From: Erwinia typographi
GTDB taxonomy: Bacteria; Pseudomonadota; Gammaproteobacteria; Enterobacterales; Enterobacteriaceae
Direction of reading: 5' to 3'
Length of the DNA: 64,000 bases
Assembly (NCBI RefSeq): GCF_000773975.1
Contig: NZ_JRUQ01000062.1
Location: 62,001-126,000 of the forward strand
Under the pieces are notes generated by a model, which searched no databases, was not told the DNA's origin, and saw only the letters and a list, made by a program, of their open reading frames with translations. A program made the position numbers and the translations under genes. This document shows, piece after piece, positions 54,772 through 64,000 of the stretch; the first letter of the stretch is position 1, and each line of letters begins with the position of its first letter.

Positions 54772-55287
54772 ATGCGTGATAGTCGCCCGCAATCAATTGA
54801 AAATTTATTCGAAGCCACCGAAGGCCAGGGAGTGCTGCAATCTATTCAGCAGCGCGCCATTGCGCTTAACAGGCTGAACCTTGCCGTGCAGGGCGTTCTT
54901 CCCGCCCAGATGCATCCCTGGTGCCGCGTGGCGAATTTCCGCCAGGGCATTCTGGTGCTCGAAACCGCCAATGCCAGCTGGATGATGCGCTTACGCTATG
55001 AACAGTCCAGCCTGCTGTCAGCTTTACGAGCGCAAATATTACCATCATTGACGGCAATCGACATCACGATAAATCCATCACTGGCGGCAAAAGGACAGGA
55101 ATCCGTGCAAAAAAACGGCAGTCGGTCTGAAGTGGAAGAAAATTCGCCGGGGCGTCAGCTTAGTGAACAAAGTGCGGAAATTTTACGTGGTGTCGCAAGC
55201 CGTAGCCCGGAAAAACTGAAGAGAATAATAGAACGACTGGCCTCACTGGCCGGAGAGAGTACCAGCTCAACCAGTCGTAATAAGTAG
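54772..55287 (+). CDS. DUF721 (DciA-like) protein
   Basis: A 171-residue DUF721 protein. The family core RVANFRQGILVLETANASWMMRLRYEQSSLLSAL (residues ~50-83) is clear; the C-terminal half is polar, with an amphipathic end (RSPEKLKRIIERLASL). DciA is the helicase-loading factor of many bacteria that lack DnaC, but enterobacteria load with DnaC, so its role here is uncertain. GGAG precedes the ATG. Its start and that of secM are only 20 bp apart and divergent. It is convergent with lpxC, 7 nt apart. Confidence 0.8.
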   Translation: MRDSRPQSIENLFEATEGQGVLQSIQQRAIALNRLNLAVQGVLPAQMHPWCRVANFRQGILVLETANASWMMRLRYEQSSLLSALRAQILPSLTAIDITINPSLAAKGQESVQKNGSRSEVEENSPGRQLSEQSAEILRGVASRSPEKLKRIIERLASLAGESTSSTSRNK

Positions 55288-55294
55288 TGCCAGC

Positions 55295-56296
<1,002 letters not shown>

Positions 56297-56314
56297 CTAA
56301 TTCTCAGGAAATTC

Positions 56315-57469
56315 TTAGTCTGCCTGCTTGCGCAGGAAGGCTGGAATATCAAGATAATCAGGCTCTTTGTTAGTTTGCGCGCTCGGATCGTTGACCACTT
56401 TAGCGGCTGGTTTCTGCTCCTGTGGGAGCGGCGCCATACCGTGCTGCTGATAACGATGATCCATAACTGGCTGCGTTTGCTGCTTGTTGGTCACCAGGGT
56501 AATTTCTGGACGTTTGTCCATGCCAATACCGGTAGCCACGACGGTCACACGCAGTTCGTCGTTCATTTCTGGGTCAAGCGAAGTACCAATAACCACCGTC
56601 GCATTATCTGAAGCAAATGCACGGATGGTGTTACCCACCGTTTCAAACTCGTCCAGACGCAGGTCGAAGCCGGCAGTGATGTTAACCAGCACGCCGCGCG
56701 CGCCCGACAGGTCGATATCTTCCAGCAGCGGGCTGGAGATCGCCATTTCGGCCGCTTCTTCGGCACGGTCTTCACCACAGGCCACGCCAGAACCCATCAT
56801 CGCGTAGCCCATTTCGGACATCACGGTGCGCACGTCGGCAAAGTCGACGTTCATCAGGCCTGGACGGGTGATCAGCTCGGCAATACCCTGCACCGCGCCT
56901 TTCAGCACGTCGTTAGCCGCGCCAAACGCGTCCAGCAGAGAGATACCGCGGCCAAGCACTTTCAGCAGCTTGTCGTTCGGAATGGTGATCAAAGAATCGA
57001 CGTGCTTGGACAGCTCGGCAATACCCTGCTCGGCGAAAGCCATGCGCTTTTTGCCTTCAAAATTGAAGGGCTTAGTGACCACGGCAACCGTCAGGATGCC
57101 TAAATCTTTCGCCACTTCGGCGACAACTGGCGCGGCGCCAGTACCGGTGCCGCCGCCCATACCGGCAGCGATAAACACCATGTCAGCCCCTTCGAGGGCC
57201 TGGCGCAGTGCTTCACGATCTTCTTCTGCAGAGTTGCGGCCCACTTCCGGGTTTGCGCCTGCGCCCAGACCTTTGGTAATCCCATTACCAATCTGGATAG
57301 TCTGGCCGACCGCCGTTTTACGCAACGCCTGAGCGTCGGTATTCACCGCGAAGAACTCTACGCCTTCGATGCGCTCACGCACCATGTGCTCAACAGCGTT
57401 GCCGCCGCCGCCACCGACGCCGATGACTTTAATCACCGCGTCATTGGTTAATTCCATTGGTTCAAACAT
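56315..57469 (-). CDS. ftsZ: Cell division GTPase FtsZ
   Basis: A 384-residue tubulin homologue forming the Z-ring. The GTP-binding loop [18 protein letters not shown] and the N-terminal [11 protein letters not shown] motif are present, as is the conserved C-terminal peptide [15 protein letters not shown] that binds FtsA, ZipA and ZapD. It lies 71 nt after ftsA. Confidence 0.98.
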   Translation of the reverse strand: MFEPMELTNDAVIKVIGVGGGGGNAVEHMVRERIEGVEFFAVNTDAQALRKTAVGQTIQIGNGITKGLGAGANPEVGRNSAEEDREALRQALEGADMVFIAAGMGGGTGTGAAPVVAEVAKDLGILTVAVVTKPFNFEGKKRMAFAEQGIAELSKHVDSLITIPNDKLLKVLGRGISLLDAFGAANDVLKGAVQGIAELITRPGLMNVDFADVRTVMSEMGYAMMGSGVACGEDRAEEAAEMAISSPLLEDIDLSGARGVLVNITAGFDLRLDEFETVGNTIRAFASDNATVVIGTSLDPEMNDELRVTVVATGIGMDKRPEITLVTNKQQTQPVMDHRYQQHGMAPLPQEQKPAAKVVNDPSAQTNKEPDYLDIPAFLRKQAD

Positions 57470-57540
57470 AATTTCTCTCCGTTATGTGCCTGTCGCCTGG
57501 AGATCATAAATAAGTCTAGCATGATCCCCTTTTCTCTAAA

Positions 57541-58797
57541 TTAAAACTCTTTTCTCAGCCAGCTGTTGATTCGTTTAAACCAGTTGCCCACTGAGGCTCT
57601 TTTTTCTACATCCGACTCACCGCTGAGGTGAGACTCTTTTCCGTAGTGCAGTAGGCCAACCGCTGTTGAGTAGTACGGCTCCTGCGCGTAGTCCGTTAAT
57701 CCTGTAATGTTTAACGGCTGTCCGATACGCACCTGCGTGTGGAACACACGCTGGGCGCAAGCCGCTAATCCTTCAATTTGTGCCGCCCCGCCGGTCAGGA
57801 CGATGCCTGCGGCCAGGTGATGCTTAACGCCCTGCTGACGCAGCTGCTCCTGAAGTTGCAGGATCTCGTCGTTGACCAGATTCAGCAGTTCGGTGTAGCG
57901 AGGCTCAATCACCTCGGCCAGCGTCTGGCGCTGTAAGCTTCTCGGCGGACGTCCGCCGACGCTTGGTACCTCGACGTTTTCGTCTTTGCCGACGATTGAG
58001 CCCAGCGCGCAGCCATGACGAACCTTAATCGCTTCCGCATCGGTCGGCGGCGTGCCAAAGGCATAGGCAATGTCACTGGTCACAACGTTACCGGCATACG
58101 GAATCACCTTGGTGTGACGCAGCGCGCCGCCGGTGTAGACCGCGATATCCATGGTGCCGCCGCCGACGTCAACGACGCAGACGCCCAGCTCACGCTCATC
58201 CTCAGTCAGTACGGCAAAGCTTGATGCCAGACCGGCAAAAATCAGTTGGTCAACTTTCAGGCCACATCGTTCAACGGCTTTAACGATGTTTTTCGCCATA
58301 TCGTTGTGACAGGTGATCAAATGCACTTTTGCCTGCATTCTCACGCCGGACAAGCCGACCGGATTTTTGATCCCTTCCTGATAGTCGATCGCATATTCTT
58401 GCGGAATAACGTGGAGGATGCGGTGCTCGTCACGAACACGGACGGATTTAGCGGTATGAACCACATTCTCCACATCTTCCTGGGTCACTTCCTCTTCGGA
58501 AATAGGAACCATCCCTATTTCGTTCTGACAACTGATGTGTTTACCCGATAATGCAAGGTAGACCGAAGAAATCTGGCAGTCGGCCATCAGCTCTGCCTGG
58601 TCGATCGCCCGCTGCACGCATTTGACCACGGATTCCAGGTCGTTCACGCCGCCTTTATCCATGCCACGGGATGGGCAGCTCCCCACACCAATGATATTGA
58701 CCATGCCATCGGGCAGAATTTCCCCTACCAAAGCGGCAACCTTCGCGGTGCCGATCTCGAGTCCAACTACCAGTTTTCTGTCCGTCGACTTGATCAT
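57541..58797 (-). CDS. ftsA: Cell division protein FtsA
   Basis: A 418-residue actin-like ATPase that tethers FtsZ to the membrane. N-terminal [38 protein letters not shown] and [12 protein letters not shown] form the actin-fold nucleotide site; the C-terminal amphipathic helix [16 protein letters not shown] is the membrane anchor. Its start overlaps the ftsQ stop. Confidence 0.98.
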   Translation of the reverse strand: MIKSTDRKLVVGLEIGTAKVAALVGEILPDGMVNIIGVGSCPSRGMDKGGVNDLESVVKCVQRAIDQAELMADCQISSVYLALSGKHISCQNEIGMVPISEEEVTQEDVENVVHTAKSVRVRDEHRILHVIPQEYAIDYQEGIKNPVGLSGVRMQAKVHLITCHNDMAKNIVKAVERCGLKVDQLIFAGLASSFAVLTEDERELGVCVVDVGGGTMDIAVYTGGALRHTKVIPYAGNVVTSDIAYAFGTPPTDAEAIKVRHGCALGSIVGKDENVEVPSVGGRPPRSLQRQTLAEVIEPRYTELLNLVNDEILQLQEQLRQQGVKHHLAAGIVLTGGAAQIEGLAACAQRVFHTQVRIGQPLNITGLTDYAQEPYYSTAVGLLHYGKESHLSGESDVEKRASVGNWFKRINSWLRKEF

Positions 58798-59639
58798 TGT
58801 TGTTTAACCTGTGCCTGATTCTGTTGCTGATTATTGTCGGGGGTCTGAATTTCTGCCGGCGCCCAGCCTACTGCCGCGCCAGAGTCATACCGCAGGTCGA
58901 CATAACTGATACGCTTGTTTTCCGCCTGTGCCTGCTGTTGCAGCGTTGGGTAGAGCTGAATGAAACGCTTTAACCGCTTCATATCTTCGTTGCGTCCGAG
59001 TTCCAGCCGGACATCATCGCTCAACACCAGTTGCCACGACCGCCGCGCGGTCATTGACGCCACCTTCAATTTAAATTTGCTCGCCGCCAGCAGATCGCTC
59101 ATCTGGTGATAGCCGGTCAGCACTTCCGTCTCGCTTCCTTCCGGGCCATACAGCATTGGCATCTCTTCTTTGCCAATGTGGCTGGCTGGTACGGTGAATG
59201 ACTTTCCGTCGGCATCCACCATGTGCAGATCGTTCCAGCGCGCGACGGGAACATACTCAACCAGATGAATCTTTAATTCGTCCGGCCACTGTTTGCGCAC
59301 GCTGACCTGCTGAATCCACGGCAGGCGTTCAATCTGCTGCTGGATGACATCCACGTCCTGTGACATAAACGTGCCGGGCGCGCCGAGCGCCAGGATAGCC
59401 TGACGGATATCATCATTGGTGGTGTAGTGCGTCTGCCCGGTCACCACCAGCTTCGACAGCGGGAGCCTTGAGGCATCATTCATCCACTTCACCACCACCA
59501 GGCCGCCAGCCAGCATGACGCCAAGTACCATCATCAAAAAGACGATGCCCGCCAGGCGCGAACCATTACTGCGACCGGATCGCGCCTTTTCCTTCGCTTC
59601 ACGAACGCGGTTGCGGACATTCAGAGCAGCCTGAGACAT
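58794..59639 (-). CDS. ftsQ: Cell division protein FtsQ
   Basis: A 281-residue bitopic divisome protein: basic cytoplasmic N-terminus, single TM ([22 protein letters not shown], ~29-50), POTRA domain starting [20 protein letters not shown], and FtsQ domain. It bridges early and late divisome proteins via FtsB/FtsL. The C-terminal tail is Gln/Asn-rich. It starts one base after ddlB. Confidence 0.97.
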   Translation of the reverse strand: MSQAALNVRNRVREAKEKARSGRSNGSRLAGIVFLMMVLGVMLAGGLVVVKWMNDASRLPLSKLVVTGQTHYTTNDDIRQAILALGAPGTFMSQDVDVIQQQIERLPWIQQVSVRKQWPDELKIHLVEYVPVARWNDLHMVDADGKSFTVPASHIGKEEMPMLYGPEGSETEVLTGYHQMSDLLAASKFKLKVASMTARRSWQLVLSDDVRLELGRNEDMKRLKRFIQLYPTLQQQAQAENKRISYVDLRYDSGAAVGWAPAEIQTPDNNQQQNQAQVKQQ

Positions 59640-59640
59640 A

Positions 59641-60561
59641 TCAGTCCGCCAGCTCCAGAATGCGCGCTACCAGCTGAGAAAAGCTCATTCCCGCCTGCCT
59701 GGCCGCCATAGGCACCAGGCTGTGGCCGGTCATACCTGGCGAAGTGTTCACCTCCAGCAGATAAAACTGACCGTCGCCGCCCATCATCACGTCAACGCGT
59801 CCCCAGCCGCTACAGCCCAATGCGCGCCAGGCTTTAATCACCATCTCACTCAGTTCAGCTTCTTTTTCAGCGGATAACCCGCTGGGGCAGAAGTACTGCG
59901 TCTCGTCAGAAAAGTATTTTGCTTCATAGTCATAGAACTCAGAAGCGGTCTGAATGCGTATCGAAGGCAAAATCTCATCGCCAATCACCGCAACGGTATA
60001 TTCCGGCCCGCTCAAAAAGGCCTCGACCAGCACCTCGTCGTCATGACGGAAAGCTTCGGTCAACGCGGCCTGAAGCGAGTCAGCCTGATTCACCCGGCTG
60101 ATACCCACGCTGGATCCTTCGCAGCTTGGCTTCACGAAAACGGGCAGGCCAAGCGCGGCGATTCTGGCTTGCGTTTCCGCCGTCAGCCCGGCGTCCATCT
60201 CCTGACGCGAAAGCGCCACATAAGGCGAGATCGGCAGACCACAGCCCTGCCAGAGACATTTGGTGCGCAGCTTGTCCATAGTGATAGCGGAAGCCATTAC
60301 GCCGCTGCCGGTGTAAGGAATGGATAAAAACTCCAGAACCCCTTGCAGCGTACCGTCTTCACCACCGCGACCATGCAGCGCGATAAAGGCTTTATCGTAG
60401 CCTTCGTCTTTCAGTCGCATCACCGGGAAATCACGGATATCGACGGCGTGCGCATTAATACCGGCTTCAATCAGCCCGGCCAGTACCGCATTACCTGACA
60501 TCAGCGAGACTTCCCGCTCCGCAGAGGTGCCACCCAGCAATACTGCTACTTTCTCAGCCAT
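59641..60561 (-). CDS. ddlB: D-alanine--D-alanine ligase B
   Basis: A 306-residue ATP-grasp ligase making D-Ala-D-Ala for peptidoglycan. [37 protein letters not shown] and the C-terminal [29 protein letters not shown] are diagnostic. The ATG at 60561 overlaps the murC end by 8 nt. Confidence 0.97.
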   Translation of the reverse strand: MAEKVAVLLGGTSAEREVSLMSGNAVLAGLIEAGINAHAVDIRDFPVMRLKDEGYDKAFIALHGRGGEDGTLQGVLEFLSIPYTGSGVMASAITMDKLRTKCLWQGCGLPISPYVALSRQEMDAGLTAETQARIAALGLPVFVKPSCEGSSVGISRVNQADSLQAALTEAFRHDDEVLVEAFLSGPEYTVAVIGDEILPSIRIQTASEFYDYEAKYFSDETQYFCPSGLSAEKEAELSEMVIKAWRALGCSGWGRVDVMMGGDGQFYLLEVNTSPGMTGHSLVPMAARQAGMSFSQLVARILELAD

Positions 60562-62029
60562 GATGTTCCCCTTCTTTGTTCTGCGGTTGTAACTTTTGAT
60601 CTGACAGCGTGCGGGCAATACGACCTACGTTACCTGCCCCCTGAACCAGAATTAAATCGTTGCCTGACAGCTTAGGCATCAGCATGTCGAGTACCGCGTC
60701 GTGATCGGAAACCAGAATGGGATCGACCTTCCCGCGACCGCGAATGGTGCGGCACAGAGAACGGCTGTCGGCCCCTGGAATCGACGCTTCACCGGCGGAA
60801 TAAACATCCAGCATCAGCAGAACGTCGACCTGTGACAGCACGTTGGCAAAATCGTCATACAAATCACGGGTACGGGTGTAACGGTGCGGCTGGAAAATCA
60901 TCACCAGCTGCTTGTCCGGCCAACCGGCACGCGCAGCTTTAATCGTCACGTCCACTTCCGTTGGATGATGGCCATAATCATCAACCAGCATCGCGGTGCC
61001 TGGCTTACCGTTGGCATCGTGCACCGGGTATTCACCCAGGAAGTCAAAGCGACGACCGGTTCCCTGGAAGCTCTCCAGCGCACTCAGGATCTCATGGTCC
61101 TCAATGCCTTCTTCTGTCGCCACGGCCACGGCGGCCGCCGCATTGAGCGCATTATGGCGCCCTGGCGCATTCAGCGTCACGCGCATCAACGGCTTATCCT
61201 GTCGGGCCAGGGTGAAATGCCCCTGAGCGCCCTGCTGCTCGTAGCTTTCAATCCGCACGTCAGCATCTTCGCTAAAGCCATAAGTCGTGATCTGGCGTCC
61301 CACACGAGGGATCAGATCCCGGATCACAACATCATCAATGCAAAGCACCGCACGACCATAGAACGGCAGGTTGTGCAGAAAGTTAATAAACGTCTGCTTC
61401 AGGTTTTCGAAGTCGCCCTGGTAAGTATCCATATGGTCGGCTTCGATATTCGTGACTATCGCCACCATCGGCTGAAGGTGCAGGAAAGAGGCATCGCTCT
61501 CGTCCGCTTCGGCAATCAGATAACGGCTGCTTCCCAGGCGCGCATGGGTCCCAGCGGCTTTCACCAGGCCACCGTTAACAAATGTCGGGTCCAGGCCGCC
61601 TTCAGCATAAATACTGGAAACCATCGCCGTAGTGGTCGTTTTGCCGTGCGTACCGGCAACGGCAATACCGTGACGGAAACGCATCAGCTCAGCCAGCATC
61701 TCCGCGCGGCGGATCACCGGGATACGCGCTTCACGCGCGGCGATCACTTCAGGGTTATCCTGCGCGACGGCGGTAGACACAACCACCACGCTGGCATCGC
61801 TGACGTTCTCAGGGCGATGGTTAAAATAGATCGTCGCACCCAGCTTGCTCAGGTGCTGAGTCACCGCATTCGGCGCCAGATCTGAACCGCTAATTTCATA
61901 CCCTTCATTGGCCAACACTTCGGCAATACCGCCCATGCCGGCACCACCGATGCCAACAAAGTGGATGTGCCGGACGCGACGCATCTCGGGCACAATAGAA
62001 CGCAGTTTTGCCAGTTGTTGTGTATTCAT
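60554..62029 (-). CDS. murC: UDP-N-acetylmuramate--L-alanine ligase
   Basis: A 491-residue Mur ligase, the first amino-acid addition to UDP-MurNAc. [17 protein letters not shown] at the N-terminus, ATP loop [11 protein letters not shown], and [10 protein letters not shown] are present. Length as in E. coli. Follows murG by 69 nt. Confidence 0.98.
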   Translation of the reverse strand: MNTQQLAKLRSIVPEMRRVRHIHFVGIGGAGMGGIAEVLANEGYEISGSDLAPNAVTQHLSKLGATIYFNHRPENVSDASVVVVSTAVAQDNPEVIAAREARIPVIRRAEMLAELMRFRHGIAVAGTHGKTTTTAMVSSIYAEGGLDPTFVNGGLVKAAGTHARLGSSRYLIAEADESDASFLHLQPMVAIVTNIEADHMDTYQGDFENLKQTFINFLHNLPFYGRAVLCIDDVVIRDLIPRVGRQITTYGFSEDADVRIESYEQQGAQGHFTLARQDKPLMRVTLNAPGRHNALNAAAAVAVATEEGIEDHEILSALESFQGTGRRFDFLGEYPVHDANGKPGTAMLVDDYGHHPTEVDVTIKAARAGWPDKQLVMIFQPHRYTRTRDLYDDFANVLSQVDVLLMLDVYSAGEASIPGADSRSLCRTIRGRGKVDPILVSDHDAVLDMLMPKLSGNDLILVQGAGNVGRIARTLSDQKLQPQNKEGEHHG

Positions 62030-62098
62030 CTCTTCTGCCTGTCGCTACCTTTCAGTACCGTGTTGCGGGCCGAACCCTGTCGGCCCTGAAATTCTCTG

Positions 62099-63157
62099 TT
62101 ACAGCGCAGCCTTGCTGACTTCCGCCGCGACCCTTTCGGTCGCATCGGGGATGGCAACGGCGCGAGCTTTCTCTGCCATTTGCAGTAAAGTCGGGCGATC
62201 CCATCGGGTCAGCGTGTCTGCCACTACCTCCGCAGTAAACTGCGGCTGTTCATAAATTTTGGCGGCGCCCGCTTTTTCCAGCGGCAGCGCATTCCAGTAC
62301 TGCTGACGATCTTTATGCTGAAATGGCACAAAAATCGCCGGTAAGCCTGCGGCGGCCACTTCGCTGACGGTCAGCGCGCCGGAACGACAGACCACCACGT
62401 CAGCCCAGGCATAGGCCGCAGCCATATCATCAATAAATTCGGTGACGTTATGCTGGGTCTGGTGAACCTGCTCATAGGCCTGGTTCACCTCTTCCAGCGC
62501 GCCCTTCCCTACCTGATGCCACAGCGTGACGGCGTCGCCCAGTATCGCTGCCACCTGCGGCATCGTCTGGTTGAGCACCCGGGCGCCCTGACTGCCGCCG
62601 ACTATCAGCACCCGGATCGGGCCGCTGCGGTCAGCCAGTCGCGCTTCGGGCAAAGGCAGCGCCAGTACGTCGTTACGGACCGGATTGCCTACCACCTCAG
62701 CGTCAGGAAAAGCGCCAGGAAAAGCCTGCATCACTTTTTTAGCAATTTTCGCCAGCCACTTGTTGGTCAGACCGGCAATGCCATTCTGTTCATGCAACAC
62801 CACCGGGATGCCGCAGGTCCAGGCGGCTAAGCCACCCGGGCCGGAAACGTAGCCGCCCATGCCTAACACCACATCCGGCCTGTAGGCTTTCATGATGGTT
62901 CGGGCCTGGCGCACGGCGTTGAAGATCCGCAGCGGCGCGCTCAGTTGCGCTTTGAGGCCCTTGCCCCGCAGGCCGCTAATACGAATAAAGTCGATGTCGA
63001 TACCGTGCTTAGGAACCAGTTCCGCTTCCATCCGGTCAGCGGTTCCCAACCAGCGAACCTGCCAGCCCTGTTCCATCAGATGATGCGCGACCGCCAGCCC
63101 GGGGAAAACGTGCCCGCCGGTTCCGCCAGCCATTACCATCAGTCGCTTCCCTTTCAT
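62099..63157 (-). CDS. murG: Lipid II synthase MurG
   Basis: A 352-residue GT-B glycosyltransferase attached to the inner face of the membrane that adds GlcNAc to lipid I. G loops [21 protein letters not shown] and [15 protein letters not shown], plus the C-terminal [31 protein letters not shown], identify it. Its start overlaps the ftsW stop (ATGA). Confidence 0.97.
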   Translation of the reverse strand: MKGKRLMVMAGGTGGHVFPGLAVAHHLMEQGWQVRWLGTADRMEAELVPKHGIDIDFIRISGLRGKGLKAQLSAPLRIFNAVRQARTIMKAYRPDVVLGMGGYVSGPGGLAAWTCGIPVVLHEQNGIAGLTNKWLAKIAKKVMQAFPGAFPDAEVVGNPVRNDVLALPLPEARLADRSGPIRVLIVGGSQGARVLNQTMPQVAAILGDAVTLWHQVGKGALEEVNQAYEQVHQTQHNVTEFIDDMAAAYAWADVVVCRSGALTVSEVAAAGLPAIFVPFQHKDRQQYWNALPLEKAGAAKIYEQPQFTAEVVADTLTRWDRPTLLQMAEKARAVAIPDATERVAAEVSKAAL

Positions 63158-64000
63158 CGACTACCTCGCGTAAACGCCTGCGCTTTAGCCAGACGCGTTT
63201 CATAATCAATGCGTAACAAAAACACGATGGCGGTCGACATAATGATCAGGCTCGAACCGCCGTAGCTGATCAGCGGAAGCGTCAGACCCTTGGTCGGCAA
63301 CATGCCCGCCGCAGCCCCTACGTTCACCAGCGCCTGGAAGCTGAACCAGACGCCGATTGAGCAGCCGAGGAACCCGGCAAAACGCTGGTCGAGTTCAAGC
63401 GCACGACGGCCAATGGACATCGCGCGAAAAGCGACGAAGAATACCATTAACAAGGCTAAAACCACACCGATATAACCTAATTCCTCACCGATAATCGAGA
63501 AGATAAAGTCGGTGTGCGCTTCCGGCAAATACTCCAGTTTTTGTACTGAATTACCCAGTCCCTGTCCCCAGAATTCACCGCGCCCAAACGCCATCAGTGA
63601 CTGGGTCAGCTGGTAGCCGCTGCCGAAAGGATCTTCCCACGGATTCCAGAAAGAGGTCACGCGGCGCATACGGTAGGGTTCCGCCACAATCAGCAGGCAG
63701 ACGGCAAAAATACCGGAGCCGATAATGGCCAGGAACTGCCAGAGCTTGGCTCCCGCCAGGAACAGCATCGCCAGCGTGGTGACGAACAGCACGACCACGG
63801 TTCCCAGGTCCGGCTGAGCCAGCAGTAGCACCGCCAGCACCACCATGACGCCCATCGGCTTACAGAAGCCCCAGAAGTTGTTACGCACCTCGTCAACCTT
63901 GCGTACCAGATAGCTCGCCAGGTAGCAGAACAGCGACAGCTTCGATAGCTCAGCAGGCTGAATACGCAGCGGCCCCAGGGCAATCCAGCGCGAAGCCCCG
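63154..64000 (-). CDS. ftsW: Divisome SEDS glycosyltransferase FtsW (partial)
   Basis: The C-terminal ~281 residues of FtsW; the N-terminus is beyond the right edge, so internal start codons in this frame are not used. [38 protein letters not shown] enters from the edge, followed by several TM helices and the late [12 protein letters not shown] motif. FtsW polymerises septal peptidoglycan with FtsI. Confidence 0.97.
   Translation of the reverse strand, partial: GASRWIALGPLRIQPAELSKLSLFCYLASYLVRKVDEVRNNFWGFCKPMGVMVVLAVLLLAQPDLGTVVVLFVTTLAMLFLAGAKLWQFLAIIGSGIFAVCLLIVAEPYRMRRVTSFWNPWEDPFGSGYQLTQSLMAFGRGEFWGQGLGNSVQKLEYLPEAHTDFIFSIIGEELGYIGVVLALLMVFFVAFRAMSIGRRALELDQRFAGFLGCSIGVWFSFQALVNVGAAAGMLPTKGLTLPLISYGGSSLIIMSTAIVFLLRIDYETRLAKAQAFTRGSR

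Noticed and set aside
60884-61885. A 333-codon plus-strand frame opposite murC
   Set aside because: Antisense shadow with Arg/His-rich composition; murC is complete and conserved.

Overview
The window is chromosomal DNA from an Enterobacterales bacterium. A block syntenic with Escherichia coli runs through most of it: yacL, acnB, lpd-aceF-aceE-pdhR, aroP, ampE-ampD, nadC, ppdD-hofB-hofC, guaC, coaE-zapD-yacG, mutT, secA-secM, lpxC, ftsZ-ftsA-ftsQ-ddlB-murC-murG-ftsW. A DUF721 (DciA-like) gene divergent from secM and the character of the accessory genes point away from E. coli itself. I infer an Erwinia/Pantoea-type organism, but the sequence does not settle the genus.

Region 1 (1-8976) is a catabolic island with two divergent arms. 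The left arm encodes a DUF1537 acid-sugar kinase and a PdxA2-type dehydrogenase (running off the window edge). The right arm encodes an iron-type alcohol dehydrogenase, a DapA/NanA-like aldolase, a D-2-hydroxyacid dehydrogenase, two anion-symporter MFS carriers and a cyclase-family hydrolase. The divergent promoter holds a palindromic operator candidate and a CRP-like site. Together they suggest uptake and breakdown of a four-carbon (or similar) sugar acid. The core gene yacL follows at 9078.

Region 2 (9655-18847) is a second island between yacL and acnB: a LysR regulator, an AbgB-like M20 amidohydrolase, a complete five-gene peptide/nickel-type ABC importer and an MmgE/PrpD-family protein. 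It looks like an import-and-hydrolyse pathway for an N-acyl, dipeptide or imino-acid substrate.

Region 3 (18928-30943) holds acnB, then a third accessory block between acnB and lpd. It has a sigma-54 activator divergent from a three-gene sugar-type operon (Gfo/Idh oxidoreductase, hydroxypyruvate-isomerase-like protein, orphan periplasmic binding protein), with a good -24/-12 promoter. Next is an orphan type VI secretion cargo cassette: Eag chaperone, prePAAR-TM-PAAR-TM toxin, immunity candidate. It is followed by about 1.2 kb of low-GC decayed coding remnants.

Region 4 (30944-64000) is core: pyruvate dehydrogenase with its regulator PdhR, aromatic amino acid permease under TyrR-type boxes, peptidoglycan recycling (ampDE), NAD synthesis, a type IV pilus operon whose major pilin gene ppdD has an in-frame stop at codon 22, CoA synthesis, Z-ring factors, Sec translocase with its SecM arrest regulator, and the division/cell-wall cluster. 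One low-GC insertion, a secreted calcineurin-like phosphoesterase fused to a ricin-type lectin domain (49027-50721), sits between yacG and mutT.

The most notable items are the PAAR effector with a C-terminal domain resembling Ntox46/TNT-type toxins, the secreted phosphoesterase-lectin, the sigma-54 operon with a transporterless binding protein, and the ppdD nonsense mutation. No rRNA, tRNA, IS element or CRISPR array was recognised.
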